Assembly: GCA_963849635.1 (NCBI GenBank)
Contig: CAWKIA010000045.1
Span: 223,912 to 287,911, forward strand
Direction: 5' to 3'
From: CAVRUD01 sp963849635
Lineage (GTDB): Bacteria > Chloroflexota > Chloroflexia > Thermomicrobiales > UBA6265
DNA length: 64,000 nucleotides
Part shown: piece after piece, positions 26,262 to 36,423 of the stretch
Layout of the letters: every line of letters starts with the position of its first letter
Numbering within the stretch: the stretch's first letter is position 1
Translations under genes and position numbers: made by a program
Notes under the pieces: model-generated
Told to the model about the DNA's origin: nothing
The model's database searches: none
The model's input: the letters and a program-made list of their open reading frames with translations, nothing else

Positions 26262-27863
26262 CTACGGCAGGAAATCGCGGCCATCGCGGAGGCGGTCGAT
26301 GTCGAAGAAGGCGATGACGAACATCAGGCCGAGGAGGAGGACGAAGCCGACGAGGTGGACGGCTCCCTCTTTCTCCGGGGCGATCTTGCGGCCGCCGCGG
26401 AGGATCTCGATGGCGACGAACAGCAAGCGGCCTCCGTCGAGGGCGGGGAGCGGAATCAGGTTCAGGACGGCCAGGTTGAGGGAGAGGACGATCGCGATGC
26501 GGGCGAGCACGACCCAGGTGGGAAGCGGGCTCCGGTCAATTGCTTCGCTGGTGAGCTGGCCCATGCCGACCGGACCCGCCACCTGGTCCCACTGGGATGG
26601 GTTGGTGACCAGTGTCCAGACGCCCTCGATCATGTTGGACGTCGTGTCCCAGGCCTCCTGGAACCCCCGAGGGAGGACCTCGCTGGCGGGAACGTCTTCG
26701 AAGATGGGGTCGATCCGTTCCTCGAAGCCGATCTCCTCGAAGGGACTCAGGTTGATGGCACTCGGCGCCCAAGGCGTCGGAAGCATCGTCGATATGTGGT
26801 ATCTGGGGCAATTCCCGGGACAGTAAGGACGGTCTCAAGCTCGCTGCCTTCGACGTAACACCGTGATCGTTAGTGGCGCTCCAGAGGCGAGGCGGACTGC
26901 GTCAACCAGTTGGGCTGTGGACGTTAGTGGCTGCCCGTCGAATTTGATGACGCGATCATCAGGCTGCCAGCCCGCTTCCCCGGCCGGGGATCCGAATTCG
27001 ACTTCGGTCAGCTCAATGCCCACCAGTGGAACCGCGAGATCGAGTTGACGGACCTGGCCGTCGGCGCCGCGAACCTCGACCGGAACGGTGCGGCCCTCGG
27101 CGTTGCGAATGGCTACGAGTGCGGCGAAGGCGTCAACGATCGGGCGGCCGTCGACCGAGACGAACTGGTCTCCCTCCTGGAGGCCGGCGGCGGCTGCCGA
27201 TGTATTCGGAGTCACCGTTGAGACTTCGACGTTCGCGTCAGGGATATCGTCGCCCGAGCCGGCGACGCGGATGCCGGTCGCGCCCTGACCTTCGGGAGGG
27301 TCGCTGCGCGGGGTCACCATCGTCTCGACGCGTTCCGCGCCGCGAAGCAAGACAACGCTCATCGGTCGGTCGCTGAAGTCGTCGGTGACGTTACTCAGTT
27401 CCTGCTGGTTGTCGATGTCGTGCCCGCCGGCCTGGATGAACTTGTCGCCGGTCTGCCAGCCAGCGGCGGCGGCGGGGGAGTTCGGCTCGACGTAGTCGAC
27501 GTACAGGTTCTCGGTGGTGACGCCCCTGATGCCAATGAGCAGGATGATCAGGACGATCGCGGTGACCAGATTCATGAACGAGCCGGCGGCGAGGAAAAAG
27601 GCCCGCTGCCACGGGCCCTTGGAGTTCATCGAGTCCGGGTCCATGTTGGCGCCATCTTCGCCCTTGACGCGGACAAAGCCGCCAAAGGGGATGGCGTTGA
27701 GCGACCAGATGACGCCGTTGCGGGTCCAGCCGAAGAGGCGGGGCGGGATGCCGATGCCGAACTCTTCGACTTTGACCCCGACCATCCTGGCGGTGACGTA
27801 GTGGCCAATCTCGTGGATGAGGATCAGGAAAGCGAGGATCGGGATGATATAGAGGCCGTTCAA
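26262..27863 (-). CDS. rseP: RseP-type site-2 protease, M50 family (frameshifted in this assembly)
   Basis: Two collinear pieces form one intramembrane metalloprotease. The N-terminal piece has HEIGHYVTARMVG (HExxH zinc site) at residues 17-21 and two PDZ regions; the C-terminal piece has LNLIPLPALDGGRL, the LDG zinc ligand region. They are separated by a TGA. The join reads through if three single-base insertions near 26849, 26815 and 26763 are removed. A TTG start at 27863 is likely. RseP-type proteases cleave anti-sigma factors and signal peptides. I think the gene is functional in the organism and broken by sequence error. Confidence 0.85.
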
Positions 27864-28044
27864 GAAGAGGGGTCCGATCGCGTGGCGGGCTACCGCCCAT
27901 GGTGATGTGTGGCGTGTCCCGATTCGAGACAGTATGCGCGGTCAATGGTAGTCAGCGGCGGAATCGGACGCAACACGAGATCGAAAATGCCTGCCGAGCG
28001 CGGGTGTCCCAGACCGGCAAGAATCGGGCGGAAACAGGCGAGCG

Positions 28045-28056
28045 TTATGGTATGCT
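28045..28056 (+). promoter_or_regulatory. Possible extended -10 promoter upstream of ald
   Basis: TTATGGTATGCT carries a TGG-TATGCT extended -10 pattern without a good -35 box, about 140 nt before the ald ATG. A similar TATGGTATGAC occurs at 36190-36200 upstream of the DUF3105 gene. The rest of 27864-28194 shows no gene. Confidence 0.3.
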
Positions 28057-28194
28057 CAATCTTCTTGCGCTAGCTTGCTTTGGCGCATCCCCGCGTCTCG
28101 CCTGGGGGTGCCGGGGGACGAGGGCCTGGTACGACGGGGTAGCGGGTCGGGTGTCCGGCATCGGGGCCGGCAATGCAGAAAAGGGATCGCGCGG

Positions 28195-29311
28195 ATGATC
28201 GTCGGCGTGCCGAAAGAGATCAAGGATCTGGAGAATCGCGTCTCGACGACGCCGGCCGGTGTTGCGGAGTACGTTGCCCGGGGCCACGAGGTCATGGTTG
28301 AAACGGGGGCCGGCACTGGCAGTGGGTTCGACGACGCGGAGTATGTCGCCGCCGGAGCGAAGATTGCCGCCACCCACGCCGATGTCTTTGTGCGGGCCGA
28401 GATGATCGTCAAGGTCAAGGAGCCGATTCCGTCCGAGTATGACCTGCTCCAGCCGGAGCAGGTGCTCTTCACCTATCTGCATCTCGCCGCCGAGGAGTCG
28501 CTGACCCGGGCATTGATGGACCGCGAGTGTCCAGGCGGTCGCCTACGAGACGGTCCAGCCGGAGAACCGGACGCTGCCCCTGCTGACACCCATGAGCGAG
28601 GTGGCGGGCCGGATGGCCGTTCAAGTCGGAGCGCACTACCTGGAGAAGACGAACGGCGGGCGCGGCATGCTCCTCGGCGGTGTGCCTGGTGTGCCCGGCG
28701 CCAATGTCGTGATCATCGGCGGCGGTGTGGTCGGGACGAATGCCGCGCAGATCGCGCTGGGGATGGGCGCCAACGTCACGATCCTCGACCTCAACGTGGA
28801 CCGGCTGCGTTACCTGGACGAGGTGCTCCACGGCCGGATCCACACCCTCGCCTCGAACCGCCACAATCTGGCCGCCGCGGCCAGGGAGGCCGATCTGGTG
28901 ATCGGTGGCGTGTTGATCGCGGGGGCGAGGGCGCCGAAGCTGGTCACCCGGGAGATGATCGCGGCGATGCGACCGGGATCGGTCGTCGTCGATGTCGCGA
29001 TCGACCAAGGAGGCTGCATTCGAAACCGCGAAACCGACCTCGCACAGCGATCCGACCTATGTGGTCGACGGCGTCATCCACTACTGCGTGACGAACATGC
29101 CGGGCGCGGTGCCGCGCACCGAGACGCTGGCGCTCTCGAACGTCACGCTTCCGTATGGCGCTCGAGCTTGGCGGACCTGGGGTTGAAAGAGGCGGCGACC
29201 AGGGACAAGGCACTGGCCAAGGGGATGAACGTGTTGCACGGCAAGGTGACGTATCAGGCCGTGGCGGAAGCATTCGGGTTGCCGTTCACTCCGCTTGAAG
29301 CCGTGCTGTAG
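28195..29311 (+). CDS. ald: Alanine dehydrogenase (frameshifted in this assembly)
   Basis: Starts MIVGVPKEIKDLENRVSTTP, the typical Ald N-terminus, and ends with the family tail LHGKVTYQAVAEAFGLPFTP. It interconverts L-alanine and pyruvate with NAD. The NAD site reads NVVIIGGGVVGTNAAQIA. The full ~370-residue protein is recovered by removing one extra base near each of 28531, 29018, 29156 and 29170. All four events are insertions, and the family's conserved residues resume at once in the new frame, which suggests sequence error rather than decay. Confidence 0.88.
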
Positions 29312-29401
29312 GATCGATGACAACAATTGGGACGGCCAGATCCATAACCCCGGCGTCGTGTGCCGGATGTGGACTGTGATGGGCATATGGGGGAACCGTT
29401 G

Positions 29402-30395
29402 ATGCGAACGAACGTAGACCGATTCCTACGAGTACTCGAAGAGGAACGCGGATTTCTCGATCAACACGATCGCCGCCTACCGGAACGACCTGACGCAGTT
29501 CATTTCCCACCTGCAGAACATGGACCCCGGCGATCAGATGTCGCCGGTGGCGTCAGTGGGCCGAGTTGACCGACGGCCACCTGACCATGTATCTGCTCCA
29601 CCTGCGCGAGCGGGACTACGCGTCGTCGACAGTGGCCCGCAAGACGGCGGCGATCAAGAGCTTCTGCCAGTTCTTGCTGAGCGAAGGCATCATGCGGGCC
29701 GATCCGGCGGCGAGGATGACCTCGCCCAAGGTGGACAAATACGTCCCGCGGGCGATCACCCCGGACGGAGGTCTCGCGCCTGCTCGCGCAGCCGTGCAGG
29801 ATCGAGGGCGAGAGCCGGCCGGAAGCGATTGCGCGACAAGGCGATGCTGGAGACGCTCTACGCGACCGGGATGCGCGTCAGCGAGCTGGTAGCCCTCAAC
29901 CTGGACGACATCGACCTGGACACAGGCCAGGTCAGTGCGCCGGCAAGGCCGGCCGGCAGCGAGCAGTCCCCCTGTCGAACCGGGCGCTCGAGGCGCTGCG
30001 CACCTATCTGAACGAAGGCGCGACCGGCCCTTGCGGTCGGCGACGACCCGGCGCTCTATCTGAATCACCGGGGCAACCGGCTGACCCGGCAAGGGTTCTG
30101 GTTGATTCTGAAGTCGTACGCCGAGCAGGCCGAGGTTGGCGACATGACGCCGCATACGCTGCGGCACTCGTTCGCCACGCACGCCCTCAAAGGCGGAGCC
30201 GATCTGCGCGATGTGCAGCAGCGGCTCGGTCACGTCAGCATCTCGACAACCCAGGTCTATCGCCAGCTCGCTGATGGATCGGAGCGGCGGATCGTGTCGG
30301 TCGAGACGACCGTGCCGATTGGCGATCTGGACGAGTTCACCGATACCGCGCTCGGCAACGGTACCGAGCTGGCGAATGCCAGCGTGGACGGGTAA
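29402..30395 (+). CDS. xerD: Tyrosine recombinase XerC/XerD (frameshifted in this assembly)
   Basis: The start is likely the ATG at 29402, with a G-rich ribosome binding site 8 nt upstream. The N-terminal SAM-like domain runs through INTIAAYRNDLTQF once corrected. The catalytic domain shows HTLRHSFATHALKGGADLR, LGHVSISTTQVYRQ (catalytic Tyr), and an upstream Arg in TGMRVSELVAL. About seven single-base insertions (near 29453, 29556, 29769, 29832, 29934, 29942, 30026) interrupt it. A housekeeping chromosome-dimer resolvase is likely; no integrative element surrounds it. XerC versus XerD is not resolved. Confidence 0.85.
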
Positions 30396-30514
30396 TCCGG
30401 CCGGGCTGCTGTTCGCCAGCGTTGAAGCAACTCCGGGCGGGCCTGTGCGTCCGCCCTTTCCTATGCCCTTTGTCGGAGAATCCACTCGCATCGATCGGAG
30501 GAACCAGTGACACG

Positions 30515-31945
30515 ATGACGGCGACCGCCCCCCGGGCGGCAACCATGGACAAGATCGTCGCGCTGTGTAAGCGGCGCGGCTTCGTCTTTCCCGGCTCCGA
30601 GATCTACGGCGGTCTGGCTAATACCTGGGACTTACGGCCCGCTCGGCGCCGAACTCAAGAACAACATCAAGCAGCTGTGGTGGCAGCACCTTCGTCCAGC
30701 GGCGGCGCGACATGGTCGGGCTCGACGGCGGCATCCTGATGCACCCGCGCATCTGGGAGGCCTCCGGCCACGTCGTCCAACTTCAACGACCCGCTGGTCG
30801 ACTGCAAGACCTGCAAGAGCCGGTTCCGGGCCGACCACCTGATCGAGGAAAAGCTGGGGCAGCACGTCGAGGGCAAGCCGCCGGACGAGCTGACGGCGAT
30901 CCTGGCCGAGGCGAATCTGCCCTGCCCGAAGTGCGGCAACCGGACACTGACCGACGCCCGCCAGTTCAACATGATGTTCCGCACCACGATCGGGCCGGTT
31001 CGAGAAACCGGCACTGCAGGTCTACCTGCGGCCGGAGACGGCCCAGGCGATCTTCGTCGCAGTACAAGAACATCCTGGCCACCGCGCGGGTGAAGCTGCC
31101 GTTCGGGGTCGCGCCAGATCGGCAAGGTCGTTTCGCAACGAGATCACGCCGGGCAACTTCATCTTCCGCGGTGATCGAGTTCGAGCAGATGGAGATCGAG
31201 TACTTCGTCCGGCCGGAGGAGGCGCGGCGCGCTGTTCGAGGAGTGGCTCGCGGCGATGCGCGGCTGGCTCGACCTGATCGGGATCAACCCGGAGAACATG
31301 CGGGTGCGCGAGCACGCCGCGGAAGAGCTGTCGCACTACTCGAGCCGCACGGTCGATTTCGAGTACAACTTCCCCGGCACGATGGGCTGGAAGGAGCTGT
31401 ACGGGCTGGCCAACCGCACCGACTACGACCTGACGCCAGCACCAGGAGCATTCAGCGGCGAGGATCTGACCTACTTCGACCAGGCGAGCGAGCAGCCGCT
31501 TCCTGCCGCACGTGATCGAGCCGACCTTCGGCGTCGACCGGACGTTCCTGATCGCTGCTGCTCGACGCCTACGACGAGGAGGAGACGGTCGACGTCAACG
31601 GCAAGCCGGACACGCGGGTGCGTGCTGCGGCTGCAACCCGCGGATGGCGCCGTACAAGGCGGCGGTGCTGCCGCTGATGAAGAAGCCGGAACTGGCGGAC
31701 GTGGCGCAGGGAACTCTTCGATCAGCTCGAGGCCGAGACCGGCGTACCTGATCGAGTACGACGAGACCGGCAACATCGGCAAGCGCTACCGCCGCCAGGA
31801 CGAGATCGGCACGCCGTTCTGCTTCACGGTCGACTACGACACGCTGGAGGACAAGGCGGTCACGGTGCGCGACCGCGACACGACCGCGCAGCACCGGTTG
31901 CCGTTGGCGGAAGTTCCGGCGTTCCTGCGCGAGAAGATCGCGTAG
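30515..31945 (+). CDS. glyS: Glycyl-tRNA synthetase, dimeric class II type (heavily frameshifted in this assembly)
   Basis: The alpha2-type GlyRS charges tRNA-Gly. Recognisable pieces run in order: VALCKRRGFVFPGSEIYGG, RPETAQAIF (motif 2 region), EFEQMEIEYFVRPEE, GLANRTDYDL and the C-terminal anticodon domain to LREKIA. About 18 extra bases between 30632 and 31744 shift the frame back and forth. Removing them gives a continuous ~470-residue protein of normal family length. No deletion is needed. GlyRS is essential and no second copy is seen, so sequence error is the most economical reading. The start could also be the ATG at 30545. Confidence 0.85.
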
Positions 31946-31974
31946 CGACAGACGTGAGACGGAGGACCTGAGAA

Positions 31975-32003
31975 AGCGGCCGGACCATTTTGGTCCGGCC
32001 GCT
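31975..32003. terminator. Bidirectional hairpin between convergent genes
   Basis: Perfect 12-bp arms AGCGGCCGGACC and GGTCCGGCCGCT with a 5-nt loop ATTTT. It lies between the glyS stop and the convergent Tat-protein gene. Flanking T-runs are weak (CCGTTTAT on one side), but the stem is very stable. Confidence 0.8.
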
Positions 32004-32029
32004 CTCCGTTTATCAGCCGTTCGATCTGC

Positions 32030-33288
32030 TCACCTAGGTGCGGGGGTTGCATCGTCGTCCCGCCAGCCGACGAAGAGCAGGTCACGCCTGTTCAACATGT
32101 CCAGAATGATGGCCGGAGTGGACTCCGCGGACGGTGTCAGATCGACCAGGAGCACAGCCTCTTTTCCGCGACGCTAAGCTCCCAATCCGAGAAGAAGTCG
32201 CTGTACGGCTGATTGGTGGCGAAGCTCATCCCGTTCTTCAGACGAGCTTCGACGATTGGGATCGCCGCCTCGGCCGCTGCTCGGTCGTCCATCACCAGCG
32301 CAATGAGGTCGTGGGCGAGCGGTACATCTGGCATTGGGGTGGACAGTGACTCATCCGACAGTTGTGGCAGTGGCCCGCCCGCTGTGATCGTAATCGCCGC
32401 CAGCCGGGGGTGTGGCATCGGCTCCAGGTCCCCGTCGACCTCCGCCAATTGCTCTTCGATGGCGGCGATCTGCTCAGGCGTGCCTCTTTGCCCGAGGAGA
32501 TCGGCGGGAGTAGCCCGCAGTGCGTTGCCCGGGACCACGTAGCCGCTGATCACGGTTGGATCCAGTGCGGCCATCAGCGATGCTACTTCGGGCCGCTCGG
32601 CCAGAGTCGCGGCCTCGCCCAGCGCCGCAGCGACCATTGCCCGCAACTGCTCCAGCGTTGGCGAGAAGAGCAGGGTGCCGTCCGGCAGGATCGCGGCGTT
32701 GTTCATCTGGGCGAGCGCGAGTTGACCGACGGGGGAAGAGAGATCCATGCTCCCGTCTTCGGACAACGAATAGCTTTCCGCTCCGTCGATGTCGACTTCG
32801 GCGTAACCGGTGGCCGTCCAGGCCGCGCGCAGTTCGTCCGCGTCGAAACGGCCGCGGTAGATCGTCACTGTCGCTGGTGGCTCGCCGATGACAATGGATT
32901 GATCGACCTGAAATGCGCTAAATCCGAAGACGGTCGGCCAATCTTCGAGCAGAGCACGCGTCCGCAGCGGGTCCGGCAACGCCATCCACCAGTTGGCGCG
33001 CGCCCACAGGGAGACGGCCTCCTCGTCATCAATCGAAGCCGGGGGCGTTACACCTACGGTCGCAAGTTGCAACGCCGGATTCGCGTACTGGGCGATCTGG
33101 AACTGTGGCGCACCACTTCCGGGAACATCCGGCGCAAGGGCCAACATCGCCGACAGGCTTCCGTGTCCAGTCGCGACCGCTGGCGTCGCTTCCAGTGCAG
33201 CCCTGGCGGCGGCACCGCCAGAAAGGCGGGCGATTGCAGGCGTCAGCGCTAATCCGCCGAATGCAGAAATCAAGTCACGTCGACGCAT
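32030..33288 (-). CDS. Tat-exported protein of unknown function (one frameshift near the 3' end)
   Basis: The ATG at 33288 has AAAGGGG 6 nt upstream. The N-terminus MRRRDLISAFGGLALTP is a twin-arginine signal. About 420 residues in total, rich in Ala, Leu and Pro; I recognise no family. The frame breaks near 32163 within a poly-A (minus strand). Adding one A restores a further ~40 residues (EAVLLVDLTPSAESTPAIIL and beyond) with coding-like composition, ending at a stop at 32030-32032. Probably a secreted or lipoprotein-like factor; no catalytic motif seen. Confidence 0.65.
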
Positions 33289-33449
33289 GATTTCCCCTTT
33301 CCATTTTCGTCGCACTAACGCAAGGGAGCGGAGCAAGGCATACATCTCCGCGATGTAGTTGCGGCGTCATGTCGATTTCCCGCGCGATCGATTGACGACT
33401 GGTAGACCACCCGAGTGGTCGAATGTTCTGTAAGCGTCGAGGAGACAAG

Positions 33450-34024
33450 ATGGCCGAATCGAATTGGGTCCCAGTAAAGAGCGGTGGAGCCGGGCGAGAG
33501 CCTGTAGAGACGACGAATCTCGACATCAATGGATCGGCGGTATTGCCCTGGAGCCGGCCTCGCGATCTATTGATCGACGGCCCGCCGCAGCCGGGAACGC
33601 CCTTCTTCCTTGGGACCGTACGGCCCGACGGCCGACCGCACGCGACATCGGTGGGGCCGGTCTGGCATGACGGCGATCTCTATTTTACGAGCGGGCCAGC
33701 GTCGAGGAAGTCGCGCAATCTGGCACACGATCCGGCCTGCACTATCGCCGTCGGATTGCGCGGCATCGACCTCGTGTTGGAGGGGGGGCGGTCAGAGTGA
33801 CCGACTCCGCAACACTGGAGCTGATTGCCGCGCTCGACAGGGCCAGCGGTTGGCCCGCCCAGGTTGACGGCGATGCCATTACAGCGCCGTACAGCGCGCC
33901 GAGCGCCGGACCGCCGCCCTGGTACCTCTATCGCTTTACCTTCCACTCCGCGTTCGGCGTCGCGACCGCGGAGCCGTTCGGCGCCACTCGCTGGCGCTTC
34001 GAACCATTGCCCGCGTCCGAGTAG
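33450..34024 (+). CDS. Pyridoxamine 5'-phosphate oxidase-family (FMN-binding split barrel) protein, frameshifted
   Basis: The ATG at 33450 has GAGGAG 6 nt upstream. The N-terminal piece has GTPFFLGTVRPDGRPHATSV and YFTSGPASRKSRNL, the usual split-barrel FMN-binding pattern. The C-terminal piece (TDSATLELIAALDRASGWPA, WYLYRFTFHSAFGVATAEPF) is the normal end of the same family in another frame. The break sits at a run of seven G near 33782-33788; one missing G would join them. About 190 residues when joined. Likely an F420- or flavin-dependent or heme-binding small protein, exact role unknown. Confidence 0.8.
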
Positions 34025-34102
34025 GGGAGCGGGGCATTGGGGAAGGGGACGGCGCCGGAGTGGCCAGGGCAGCGCTCCACGGCCTTGGACCCGGATAAAT
34101 GG

Positions 34103-36088
34103 TTAGATCGAGTCGAGGGCGTTTTCGGCCGCTCCGAGGACGACGTCATCGTCGGAGAGCAGCGATTCGACCGATACGGGAACGTCGACGGTCGGTTGAA
34201 CACCGACGCCCTCCAGCCAGACGCCGTTGTCGTCTTCAAAGTAGACGAGCGGAGCCTGGAAATAGAGATCGTCCGGGAGTTCCCAAGGGTAGATCCCGGC
34301 CATGACCCCGGCGGTCGCGTATTGACCGACGATCAAATGGTCGGGGTCGACTGCCATCGCGGCGGCGAAGTCCTCGCAGGCGGACGCGCAGTTCTCGTCG
34401 ATCAAGACGGCAACTGGAGCGTCCCACTTGAGGTTGTTGGGGCGTACCACTTCGGTGCCATTGAAGATGAATTCGCCGGACTCGTCGGCGAAATACGCTG
34501 CGGCCAGATCAAAGGGCTCGTCGTAGAACGTCCCGGCGAAGTAGGTTGCGACGGCACCGTTGCCGCCGCCATTGCCGCGCACATCGACGATCAGGCCAGG
34601 GACCTGAAGCTCGGCCAGTCGACCGATGGCCCAATCCCAGGCGTGGGTCATGAGGACGAGATCATCGAGGAAGGTATTCACGCGGATGTAGCCGTATCCG
34701 GACGGGAGGATCTCGGCGGTGACCGGCATCTCGGCCAGATCCGTTCCGGCCGGCGTAAGCGTTTCGATCAACCCGTCCAGGTCGTCCTCGGCCGCAATCG
34801 TGGCGGTCTCCTCACCGGCGTCGGGGTTCTGGAACGTGACCTCGGCAACTTCGTCCGGTTCGTCTCTGCTGAGGAGGTCAAGTTGCTGTAAGGCGGTGGT
34901 GTGCGGGCTGGAAGCAGAGAAGAGGAGATCAATGGCGGCGAGTGCGTCGGCGACTGGCTCGCCGTTCCAAGAGATGATCACAGCGCCCGGCTCGATGCCG
35001 GCGTCCTCGGCCGAGGAGTCCGAGCGGACATCGCTGACGATCACGGCGCCGTCGTCGGTTTGGCCGAGGGTGATGCCGTAGCCGGCGCCATACTGCTCGA
35101 TCAAGAAGTCGACGTTCGGGGAGACCGAAACGTGGCCATCACGGACCAGGACAGTGAAGCGCATCATCGCGACTTGAAAGAGGCTGGCATCGTCGGTGGC
35201 TTCGGCCCGTTCGACCCTCGGCCGGATCTCGTCCTCGATCGCGTCCCAATCCAGCTCCTTATACGCCGTAAATGGATAGCGCAGGCGCATCTCCGCGACG
35301 AGCGCATCGAAGGCTTCGACATATCCGAGGTCGGAGAGATCGTTGAGACCGCCGTCGCCTTCGAGAATGTCGACCGCCACCGAGGTATCACGAATGAAGT
35401 CAAACTCCGACCCATCCAGATCGACGACTGTCCACCCGGGCTGAACGTTTTCCACCGGGTCATCGTCGGTGAAGATCAACCCGTCATCGCCGAAGCCGGA
35501 CGGGAAGGACTGTTCGGCGTCCGGAGCCCATATCACGAGCCTACCGCCGGTGATCTCGTTTGTGCCGAGAGCGGTTGAGACGGACGTGTATTCCGAAGCC
35601 CAGCCGCCGCCCTCCTCCGGCTGGATAAAGGGATCCCCAACGATATTGGCGGAGAGGTCGACAGAGTAGACCTGGACTCCGTCGCCGGGCGCGCCATTGT
35701 CGACGTCGTTGGTGGTTGCCTGGGGCAGGATCGGCAGGGGCAAGGTGTAGGTGGCGGTCGCCAGATCGCCTTCGAGCTGGCCGAGCACCTGGATGAAGTC
35801 CGGGAGATCGCCGTCGATCTCGCGGCCGACGAAGTTGCTCAGGTCGGAGAGGAGGACGTACGGCTCGGTGATGACCTCGAACAAGAATGGATTCGTGACC
35901 GCGACGGCACCGGTCAGAGTCGTGACCCCGACATCGCCGTCCTGGTCGTTCTGGGCAGCGAGGGAACTTGGGGCGGCGAACATCCCGCTGAGGAGGGCCA
36001 CCAGCAGCGCGAGGACGGAGCATTTGTGCAGGATCGGATGGGTCAGAATCGTCGAGTCCATCTCGGGACGTATGTTAGATCGGCGCAT
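34103..36088 (-). CDS. S41-family peptidase with PDZ domain, secreted
   Basis: About 661 residues from the ATG at 36088 (AGGAG 7 nt upstream). A signal segment (CSVLALLVALLSGMFAAPSS) precedes a ~230-residue beta-rich region, then helices, a PDZ-like domain (GITLGQTDDGAVIVSDVRSD) and the tail-specific protease core. The core shows GLIVDVRGNGGGNGAV and LIDENCASACEDFAAAM, the latter holding the catalytic Ser. It is longer than standard CtpA because of the N-terminal extension. Role: cleavage of exported proteins at C-termini, inferred from family. Confidence 0.88.
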   Translation of the reverse strand: MRRSNIRPEMDSTILTHPILHKCSVLALLVALLSGMFAAPSSLAAQNDQDGDVGVTTLTGAVAVTNPFLFEVITEPYVLLSDLSNFVGREIDGDLPDFIQVLGQLEGDLATATYTLPLPILPQATTNDVDNGAPGDGVQVYSVDLSANIVGDPFIQPEEGGGWASEYTSVSTALGTNEITGGRLVIWAPDAEQSFPSGFGDDGLIFTDDDPVENVQPGWTVVDLDGSEFDFIRDTSVAVDILEGDGGLNDLSDLGYVEAFDALVAEMRLRYPFTAYKELDWDAIEDEIRPRVERAEATDDASLFQVAMMRFTVLVRDGHVSVSPNVDFLIEQYGAGYGITLGQTDDGAVIVSDVRSDSSAEDAGIEPGAVIISWNGEPVADALAAIDLLFSASSPHTTALQQLDLLSRDEPDEVAEVTFQNPDAGEETATIAAEDDLDGLIETLTPAGTDLAEMPVTAEILPSGYGYIRVNTFLDDLVLMTHAWDWAIGRLAELQVPGLIVDVRGNGGGNGAVATYFAGTFYDEPFDLAAAYFADESGEFIFNGTEVVRPNNLKWDAPVAVLIDENCASACEDFAAAMAVDPDHLIVGQYATAGVMAGIYPWELPDDLYFQAPLVYFEDDNGVWLEGVGVQPTVDVPVSVESLLSDDDVVLGAAENALDSI

Positions 36089-36423
36089 CATGAGACTCCT
36101 GGCGGCGGATATTGGTTGTGGCCGGAGATAGACCGTGCCGGTATCAGTCTGGCAGCAATGACCGCTTAAACGGGGGAATGCGCGCACGCTATGGTATGAC
36201 TTCCGCAACCGTCCCAGAACAATGGATCGGTTCGGTGCGAAGGTCCGTAGATCGAATTAGCGGGCGACGAATACGAATCCCGCCTGCGGATGGAGCGTCA
36301 GGGTTAGATGCTATCATCCTCTATTGTTGCGAATTGTGTAGGACCGGCCTCCGGGCAGGGTTGAGCCCTCGACCACGGTGAGTGGTTGCGGGCAACGTGT
36401 GTCAACGGGAGTTCGAGGCAGCA
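36089..36423. other. Divergent intergenic region
   Basis: 335 bp between the S41 peptidase start and the DUF3105 gene. A TATGGTATGAC segment (36190-36200, plus strand) resembles an extended -10 box. No conserved small gene or RNA was recognised. Confidence 0.5.

Noticed and set aside
29402..30395. Recombinase as part of an integrated mobile element
   Set aside because: No attachment repeats, tRNA or phage genes around it; neighbours are ald and glyS, so a housekeeping Xer protein is more likely.
30515..31945. glyS as a genuine pseudogene
   Set aside because: All residues of an intact protein are present once extra bases are removed, with no deletions or stop substitutions; the gene is essential and no second copy is seen.
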